Below are positions 5,684 to 9,404 of a DNA stretch of 9,404 nt, in pieces (the stretch's first letter is position 1; every line of letters starts with the position of its first letter). The position numbers were made by a program, and so were the translations under genes. The DNA comes from a bacterium (GTDB lineage Bacteria > Patescibacteriota > Minisyncoccia > Phycocordibacterales > UBA10002), in the NCBI GenBank assembly GCA_030649775.1, contig JAUSFR010000062.1, positions 1-9,404 on the forward strand. Reading direction: 5' to 3'. The notes under the pieces were generated by a model that saw only the letters and a program-made list of their open reading frames with translations, searched no databases and was not told the origin of the DNA.

Positions 5684-5712
5684 TTGTGGAGAAGTTGGTG
5701 TGGGAGTATACT
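5684..5712 (+). promoter_or_regulatory. Promoter of the hydrolase-MsrB operon, predicted leaderless
   Basis: -35 TTGTGG (5684-5689), 17-base spacer, -10 TATACT (5707-5712), then 7 bases to the ATG at 5720. The transcription start would coincide with the start codon, and no SD is present. The same TATACT box also fits the EEP gene promoter. Confidence 0.6.
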
Positions 5713-5719
5713 CTCTCTA

Positions 5720-6493
5720 ATGCAGAAACTCTTCATTACAAACCGAAAGAACCAAAAGATAGCACTAGTGGTAGAAGGGGAAGAGAAAATCGGACCACTT
5801 GCCTTTGTGATGCACGGACTTGGCGGTTTTAAGGAACAACCACACATACAGGCGATGGTAGAAGTGTTTCTGGAGAACGGTTTTATCGTAGTTCGGTTTG
5901 ATACCACGAATACTTTTGGTGAGAGCGGGGGGGACTATGAGGATGCGACAACCACCAACTACTACGAAGATTTGGAGGACGTCATCTCTTGGGCGAGCAA
6001 AGAGCCGTGGTACAAAGAGCCATTTTTCCTGGTAGGACACAGTCTTGGCGGAATATGCACCGCACTCTACGCCGAGGAGTACCCGGAAAGAGTTGCGGGA
6101 CTTGCTCCGCTCGGAACCGTGGTCTCGGGAGAGTTGAGCAGAAGTGTCTATACAAAAGAGCAACTGGCCGAATGGGAAAGAACCGGCTTGCGAATCACTC
6201 CCAGCAAATCAATTCCCGGCCTTATGAAAAAATTGAAGTGGTCGCATATGGTAGACCGATTGAATTATAATTTGTTGCCGAACGTTAAGAAACTTGTAAT
6301 GCCGATTCTGCTCATCGTCGGAGAAAAAGACGAATCAACCCCGCCATCGCATCAGCGTATTTTGTTTGACGCATTGCTCGGCCCCAAAGAATTGCATATC
6401 ATCAAAGGTGCTCCGCATACGTTTCGGGAGACCAAGCATCTTGAAGAGCTTAGACGATTAGTGGATAAATGGATTAAAAACTATGCCATCTGA
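5720..6493 (+). CDS. Alpha/beta hydrolase (serine aminopeptidase / lysophospholipase-like)
   Basis: A 257-residue cytoplasmic serine hydrolase. The fold and catalytic triad are readable: oxyanion motif MHGLGG (31-36), nucleophile elbow GHSLGG with Ser108, acid Asp204 in LLIVGEKDES, and His233 in GAPHTF. DTTNTFGESGGD (61-72) matches the S33/lysophospholipase-type segment after strand 4. The lid (about 135-185) is short and helical. It probably cleaves a small ester or amide; the substrate is not predictable. The ATG at 5720 begins at the first strand and sits 7 bases after a good -10 box. A longer in-frame start at 5606 would add 38 residues with no family resemblance and run through the promoter. 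The gene overlaps the next by 11 bases and stops with TGA, showing that UGA is a stop in this genome. Confidence 0.87.
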   Translation: MQKLFITNRKNQKIALVVEGEEKIGPLAFVMHGLGGFKEQPHIQAMVEVFLENGFIVVRFDTTNTFGESGGDYEDATTTNYYEDLEDVISWASKEPWYKEPFFLVGHSLGGICTALYAEEYPERVAGLAPLGTVVSGELSRSVYTKEQLAEWERTGLRITPSKSIPGLMKKLKWSHMVDRLNYNLLPNVKKLVMPILLIVGEKDESTPPSHQRILFDALLGPKELHIIKGAPHTFRETKHLEELRRLVDKWIKNYAI

Positions 6494-6938
6494 ATTTTTT
6501 GAAGAAGACTTCTTGACCGTTGAGCCGCTCACCAAAAGAGCTTTGGACTTTAAGCTTCCCCATATGGAAAAGCTCTGCGAAACGCCGTTATCAGATTTTC
6601 GGGAATTCGAAAAGGCTTTTGCAGACGGGGATACCGATTTGGCTCTTAAAAGAGGGGTGGCGTGTTTGGCAGAATTCAATAGTTTTGTGATGTCGCTCGA
6701 AGGGGTATCGAACTACCCGGCTGACATGCAACTTATTCTTAAGGCAGAGACCGTGTTCAAGCCATTTCAGGCACTCGTAAAGGGTATCCGCGATTCAAAC
6801 CTCATCGAATTTGTACTCAAACAGTTTGCAAAGGATTCGAGCGATTCGTACCTATACGCTAACGAGCTTGCGAAAATCGCCGAGAACGCTAAGAAAGAAC
6901 TGCTGAAGGCGGAGTTGTATGTCGCAAGTCGGGCATAG
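6483..6938 (+). CDS. Unknown mainly helical protein between the hydrolase and msrB
   Basis: A 151-residue soluble acidic protein that I do not recognise. It appears to be almost entirely helical (for example DFREFEKAFADGDTDLALKR and the C-terminal NELAKIAENAKKELLKAELYV), with no signal peptide, membrane helix or metal motif. Its one cysteine pair (about 32 and 60) is not a recognisable site. The ATG at 6483 overlaps the hydrolase end by 11 bases, and its stop is 2 bases before the msrB ATG. These spacings suggest translational coupling and a three-gene operon. A fold resembling helical bundle or repeat proteins is possible but not demonstrated. Confidence 0.75.
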   Translation: MPSEFFEEDFLTVEPLTKRALDFKLPHMEKLCETPLSDFREFEKAFADGDTDLALKRGVACLAEFNSFVMSLEGVSNYPADMQLILKAETVFKPFQALVKGIRDSNLIEFVLKQFAKDSSDSYLYANELAKIAENAKKELLKAELYVASRA

Positions 6939-6940
6939 CT

Positions 6941-7624
6941 ATGCATAACGACGACCTCAAAAAGAAGCTCACGGCAGAGCAGTATCGGGTGACGCAGGAA
7001 AAGGGAACCGAGGCGCCGTTCACGGGGAAGTTCGTGAATCATCATGAGAAGGGAATGTATACCTGCGTCGTGTGCGGGAAATCGCTTTCTCCCTCCGACA
7101 CGAAGTTTGATTCGGGTACGGGCTGGCCAAGTTTTGATAAGGCAATTCCCGGAGCGGTTACCTTCAAAGAGGACACACGTCTAGGCTCGACTCGTACCGA
7201 AATCACCTGCACGAACTGTGGCGCGCACCTCGGGCATGTTTTTGATGACCTGCCTGCGCCACGGCCAGACAGCTTCTTTGTTTATGCCATTTTGTGTGAT
7301 GACAATTTAATATATATTGGGCAAACTGACAATTTACAAGGCAGGTGGGTTAAGCACAATAATGGCACTGCATCTGATCACACAAAAAAGCATAAACCTC
7401 TTCGCTTAATCCACTATGAAGAATATAAAACTCGGACGGAAGCTATAAAAAGAGAACATGACCTAAAGACAGGGTTTGGTCGTAAATGGATCAAGCGAGA
7501 GTTTGAAGCTGGCCGTCTGCCTGTGCGAAATACGCAGACAGGGACGCGGCAGGCAGGTGGCCTCTCGGGCACAGGCAAACGATATTGCGTCAACTCGGTG
7601 TGTTTGGGTTTTGAGGAGAGGTAG
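6941..7624 (+). CDS. msrB: Methionine-R-sulfoxide reductase B interrupted by an in-frame GIY-YIG nuclease domain
   Basis: A 227-residue fusion. MsrB reduces the R form of methionine sulfoxide in proteins. Residues 1-103 carry nearly all of MsrB: zinc ligands CVVC (42, 45) and CTNC (90, 93), GTGWPSF with Trp62, and HLGHVFDD (96-103). The family normally continues within about 6-10 residues into GTGxRYCxNS. Here residues 104-207 are inserted first, and the catalytic motif then resumes as GTGKRYCVNS (catalytic Cys216) with a normal C terminus. The insert is a GIY-YIG domain: FVYAIL with Tyr115, IYIG (124-127), Arg135, His139, Tyr159 and Glu172, all in family spacing. No stop or frameshift interrupts it. 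The insert is AT-rich and flanked by palindromes. No SD is visible. It may fold as MsrB with an inserted domain; whether either activity survives is unknown. Confidence 0.9.
   Translation: MHNDDLKKKLTAEQYRVTQEKGTEAPFTGKFVNHHEKGMYTCVVCGKSLSPSDTKFDSGTGWPSFDKAIPGAVTFKEDTRLGSTRTEITCTNCGAHLGHVFDDLPAPRPDSFFVYAILCDDNLIYIGQTDNLQGRWVKHNNGTASDHTKKHKPLRLIHYEEYKTRTEAIKREHDLKTGFGRKWIKREFEAGRLPVRNTQTGTRQAGGLSGTGKRYCVNSVCLGFEER
7249..7273. repeat. Left palindrome of the GIY-YIG insert
   Basis: CTGCCTG (7250-7256) pairs with CAGACAG (7266-7272) with one C/A mismatch; a bulged C and GC/GC lead to loop CACG. It encodes L104-PAPRPDS in frame. Its first bases, GACCTGCCTGCGC, match the start of the kinase-gene element, GACCTGCCCGCGC, at 12 of 13 positions and in the same codon phase. 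Confidence 0.65.
7250..7562 (+). mobile_element. Probable mobile GIY-YIG cassette inserted in msrB
   Basis: About 313 bases inserted between the msrB codons for Asp103 and Leu208. The cassette has a left palindrome, a GIY-YIG domain and a 52-base right palindrome. ACCTGCCTGC (7248-7257) and GCAGGCAGGT (7549-7558) form a perfect 10-base terminal inverted repeat. By hand count the interior (7274-7510) has 88 G/C in 237 bases (37%), while msrB before it (6941-7247) has 165 in 307 (54%). The open frame is kept throughout. That it is mobile is an inference from composition, termini and the interrupted host gene. Confidence 0.65.
7511..7562. repeat. Right palindrome of the GIY-YIG insert (52 bases)
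   Basis: GGCCGTCTGCCTGT (7511-7524) pairs with GCAGGCAGGTGGCC (7549-7562) over 14 consecutive pairs, three of them G-T. Inside lies a second small hairpin, GCG AAATA CGC (7525-7535). It encodes residues 191-207, GRLPVRNTQTGTRQAGG, in frame. It ends right where recognisable MsrB sequence resumes. Confidence 0.75.
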
Positions 7625-7730
7625 GACGTAGTTTTTACGCGTGTGTACCCGCAGGAATCGCTCCCCGCTGTGCCTTGCGAGATATTCGGTAACGAGATAG
7701 TCTGAATAAGGTTAGAATTCACAACAAAAT

Positions 7731-7758
7731 GGAGGAAAAAACCTCCCCAAAAAAGGAG
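7731..7758 (+). promoter_or_regulatory. SD and upstream hairpin of the gene at 7764
   Basis: SD AAGGAG (7753-7758) is 5 bases from the ATG at 7764. Just upstream, GGAGG (7731-7735) pairs with CCTCC (7742-7746) across six A. CTCC of the right arm could instead pair with GGAG of the SD, so two exclusive pairings exist, one leaving the SD free and one masking it. Confidence 0.5.
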
Positions 7759-7763
7759 TGTAT

Positions 7764-8171
7764 ATGCGGAAAAAAAAGTTGGTGATTTTCTGGAATTCGT
7801 ACAACGAATTGGTTGACGTTATGTACGGTGACGACAGTGAGGTGGCGGAGCTCCTAAACGACATCGCACGTTGGTGCGCTCACGAAGCGGGTGGCGGAGA
7901 CCCTCACTTATTTCTCCCCGAGGTGCTTAAGGAAATTTCCCTTGACCTCGGCGAGGATGTTATCAAGAGTCTCAATTCGGCCATTTTGAGGCCGGGAGAA
8001 CTTGACGAAGGGTTTGAAGGTCTGGACTCGCTTTTCGGCAAGCTCCTTCTCGGAGCGATTGAGGTTGCTCCCGAGGTTGCGAAGAAGCAGTGGGAAGCGA
8101 GAAGGCATTTCTCAAAAGCATCCATGATGCGTCTTCCCCAAAGGTTTATTCCGAGGAAAAAGAAGAAGTAA
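7764..8171 (+). CDS. Unknown protein with acidic core and basic tail
   Basis: A 135-residue protein that I do not recognise. The N terminus is a short basic run and a strand (MRKKKLVIFWNSYNELVDVM). The middle is acidic and probably helical (GDDSEVAELLNDIARWCAHE, and ELDEGFEGLDSLFGKLLLGAIEVAPEVAKKQW). The tail is strongly basic (MMRLPQRFIPRKKKK). There is no signal peptide; the hydrophobic stretches are short and amphipathic. The ATG at 7764 was chosen over a GTG at 7758, because the GTG overlaps the SD. The gene has its own SD and terminator and is separated from msrB by 139 bases without a gene, so it is probably a single-gene unit. The basic tail may bind nucleic acid, but no domain supports this. 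Confidence 0.75.
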   Translation: MRKKKLVIFWNSYNELVDVMYGDDSEVAELLNDIARWCAHEAGGGDPHLFLPEVLKEISLDLGEDVIKSLNSAILRPGELDEGFEGLDSLFGKLLLGAIEVAPEVAKKQWEARRHFSKASMMRLPQRFIPRKKKK

Positions 8172-8191
8172 CGTTTTTAAGGTGCTTTCGC

Positions 8192-8222
8192 AGTTGCGTT
8201 CTCTCGGGGACGCAACTTTTTT
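8192..8222 (+). terminator. Intrinsic terminator after the gene at 7764-8171
   Basis: AGTTGCGT (8192-8199) pairs perfectly with ACGCAACT (8210-8217) over a ten-base loop, followed directly by TTTTTT (8217-8222). It separates the unknown gene from dinB. Confidence 0.9.
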
Positions 8223-8238
8223 AGCACCACAAACGTGA

Positions 8239-8246
8239 GATACTAT
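8239..8246 (+). promoter_or_regulatory. Candidate -10 element of dinB, predicted leaderless
   Basis: GATACTAT contains GATACT (8239-8244) or TACTAT (8241-8246), 6 or 4 bases before the ATG at 8251. No SD exists in this spacer and a terminator ends just upstream, so a promoter must lie here. The -35 is unclear because of the overlapping T-run. No LexA- or SOS-type operator was recognised. Confidence 0.4.
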
Positions 8247-8250
8247 AGAA

Positions 8251-9387
8251 ATGCGTATTATCGGACATCTTGATATGGATGCGTTTTTTGCTTCGGTGGA
8301 GGAGCGGGAGAGGCCGTACCTAAAAGGTCAGCCAATTGCCGTGGGGAGCGACCCACAAGGCGGGAAGGGGCGCGGGGTGGTCTCTACCGCAAATTATCCG
8401 GCCCGTGCGTACGGGGTGCGAAGCGCGACGCCCATCAGTAAGGCGTGGGAACTTTCGGAGCAAGCGCGAAAGGAGGGGAAGCCTCCGGTTGTCTTTATCA
8501 CCCCGCACTTTCGCATCTATGAAGCGGTGTCACAGGCGGTGATGGCGATTGTGGCGGGGCACCTCAAGGGCACCCAAACGACGCTCTTTACCGCAGACCC
8601 ACCGGCACTGGAACAGGTGTCGGTTGACGAATGCTATGTTGACCTTTCGTTTGCAGGTTCGTTCAAAAAAGCGGAGGAAATAGCCGTGCGGATTAAAAAG
8701 GAAATTGCGAAGAAAGAAAGGCTTTCATGCTCCATCGGCATCGGGCCAAATAAACTTATTGCGAAGATCGCCTCGGATTTCAAAAAGCCCGATGGACTTA
8801 CCGTGATTACGGAAAAGGAAGTCTTGAAGTTCTTGGAGCCGATGTCGGTTCGGAAAATCCCAGGCATTGGGCCAAAAGCAGAGGAGAAACTGGCGCGCGT
8901 GCGTGTACGAACCGCTCGCGACGGGCGGAAGCTCTCGGAAGAGAAACTGCGCGGAATGTTTGGAAAATGGGGGAAGGAACTCTTTAGGAAGTTCTGGGGA
9001 GAGGACGATTCGCCTGTTGTTGTGGAGGCGCCACCCGCAAAATCAATGGGGGAACAGGAAACCCTCCCCGAAGATTCGCTGAATATGAAAATACTTTTTC
9101 CGTATCTTGAACGGCAAGCAAAAAATCTGGTGTCATACCTCACACGAGACGGTTTCAAAGCGTTTCGGACTGTTGTACTTACGGTACGATTTTCGGACTT
9201 TGAAACCGTTTCCCGCTCTCGGACACTCCAAGAACCAATATCTTGTAAGAGTCTGACTCTTACAGATGGGGCGGAACTTTTGCGACGAAATGTTACACAA
9301 ATGTTTTTCCCGTTTCTGGACAAGCGCGAAAATCCAAACAAGAAAAAAATCAGACTTCTCGGGGTGCGGATAGAGAAATTGTCGTAA
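8251..9387 (+). CDS. dinB: DNA polymerase IV (Y-family translesion polymerase)
   Basis: A 378-residue error-prone polymerase that copies past damaged bases. Palm and finger motifs are intact: HLDMDAFFASVEE (metal ligand Asp8, steric-gate Phe13), the YPARAYGVRSATPISKA finger segment (49-65), catalytic SVDECYVDLS with Asp126-Glu127, CSIGIGPNKLIAKIASDFKKP (160-180) and the thumb helix-hairpin-helix VRKIPGIGPKAEEKL (200-214). The little finger (about 270-375) follows. The protein ends at LLGVRIEKLS, without the usual C-terminal beta-clamp peptide (QLxLF-type), so clamp contact may be weak or elsewhere. Compared with the E. coli enzyme as I recall it, about 12 extra residues lie just before the SVDE motif (103-118). 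The gene follows a terminator, so it is transcribed separately. Confidence 0.95.
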   Translation: MRIIGHLDMDAFFASVEERERPYLKGQPIAVGSDPQGGKGRGVVSTANYPARAYGVRSATPISKAWELSEQARKEGKPPVVFITPHFRIYEAVSQAVMAIVAGHLKGTQTTLFTADPPALEQVSVDECYVDLSFAGSFKKAEEIAVRIKKEIAKKERLSCSIGIGPNKLIAKIASDFKKPDGLTVITEKEVLKFLEPMSVRKIPGIGPKAEEKLARVRVRTARDGRKLSEEKLRGMFGKWGKELFRKFWGEDDSPVVVEAPPAKSMGEQETLPEDSLNMKILFPYLERQAKNLVSYLTRDGFKAFRTVVLTVRFSDFETVSRSRTLQEPISCKSLTLTDGAELLRRNVTQMFFPFLDKRENPNKKKIRLLGVRIEKLS

Positions 9388-9404
9388 GTTTTTTGCAGTT
9401 GCTC

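Noticed and set aside
6491..6493. UGA read as glycine (Gracilibacteria/SR1 code)
   Set aside because: TGA ends the hydrolase exactly where the family ends and where the next gene overlaps, and no conserved protein here needs UGA as a sense codon.
7250..7562. Intein in MsrB
   Set aside because: There is no Cys/Ser at the left junction, no His-Asn at the right junction and no splicing-domain blocks. The insert is only about 104 residues and consists of a GIY-YIG domain and palindrome-coded residues.
7250..7562. Group I or group II intron carrying a GIY-YIG nuclease
   Set aside because: The insert is too short for a catalytic intron core beside a nuclease frame, and the host frame stays open through it.
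7414..7722. Minus-strand frame antisense to the msrB end and the spacer
   Set aside because: Its composition mirrors the msrB frame and the palindrome. No SD, promoter or recognisable domain is seen.
1..9404. tRNA, rRNA or CRISPR array
   Set aside because: No tRNA-like cloverleaf, rRNA stretch or regularly spaced direct repeat was found by eye. The repeats present are solitary palindromes.

Overview
The window looks like a piece of a Candidate Phyla Radiation (Patescibacteria, Parcubacteria-like) chromosome. This rests on the M29 aminopeptidase subtype, the archaeal/Thermotoga-like S-adenosylhomocysteine hydrolase, short tightly packed genes of unknown family, few Shine-Dalgarno (SD) sites, and abundant short GC-rich palindromes. 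UGA is used as a stop (end of the hydrolase gene at 6493), so the UGA=Gly code of some CPR lineages does not apply. The taxonomic placement is an inference from protein character; no search was run.

Layout. 1-1140 (+): M29 aminopeptidase, cut by the left edge. 1164-1197: a perfect 34-bp palindrome. 1247-1993 (+): EEP-family hydrolase. 2003-2034: tandem palindromes. 2056-2550 (+): membrane-anchored methyltransferase, then a small unknown gene (2576-2845) and a two-sided terminator. 2896-5275 (-): ahcY followed by a PfkB sugar/nucleoside kinase. 5389-5607 (-): a small membrane protein with its own promoter, SD and terminator. 5720-7624 (+): an apparent operon of alpha/beta hydrolase, unknown protein and MsrB. 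7764-8171 (+): an unknown gene with a strong SD and a terminator. 8251-9387 (+): DNA polymerase IV.

The outstanding feature is in msrB. An in-frame GIY-YIG nuclease domain of about 100 residues sits between the HLGHVFDD motif and the catalytic-cysteine motif RYCVNS, so one reading frame encodes a split but otherwise complete MsrB around a nuclease. The insert is 37% GC by hand count, against 54% for the msrB part before it. It is bracketed by GC-rich palindromes of one family. A further copy of this palindrome lies in frame inside the PfkB kinase gene, read in the same phase (LPxRN...TQ.G). A different palindrome is inserted in frame in ahcY. The window may therefore show a mobile unit made of a GIY-YIG nuclease and its dispersed palindromic repeats, which tolerates insertion into protein genes. 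This recalls Rickettsia palindromic elements and REP/RAYT systems but uses a different enzyme.

Metabolically, the methyltransferase makes S-adenosylhomocysteine, AhcY splits it to adenosine and homocysteine, and the adjacent PfkB kinase could phosphorylate the adenosine. MsrB handles oxidised methionine and Pol IV handles damaged DNA. Several plus-strand genes have a -10-like box only 6-10 bases before the start codon, which suggests leaderless or near-leaderless mRNAs.
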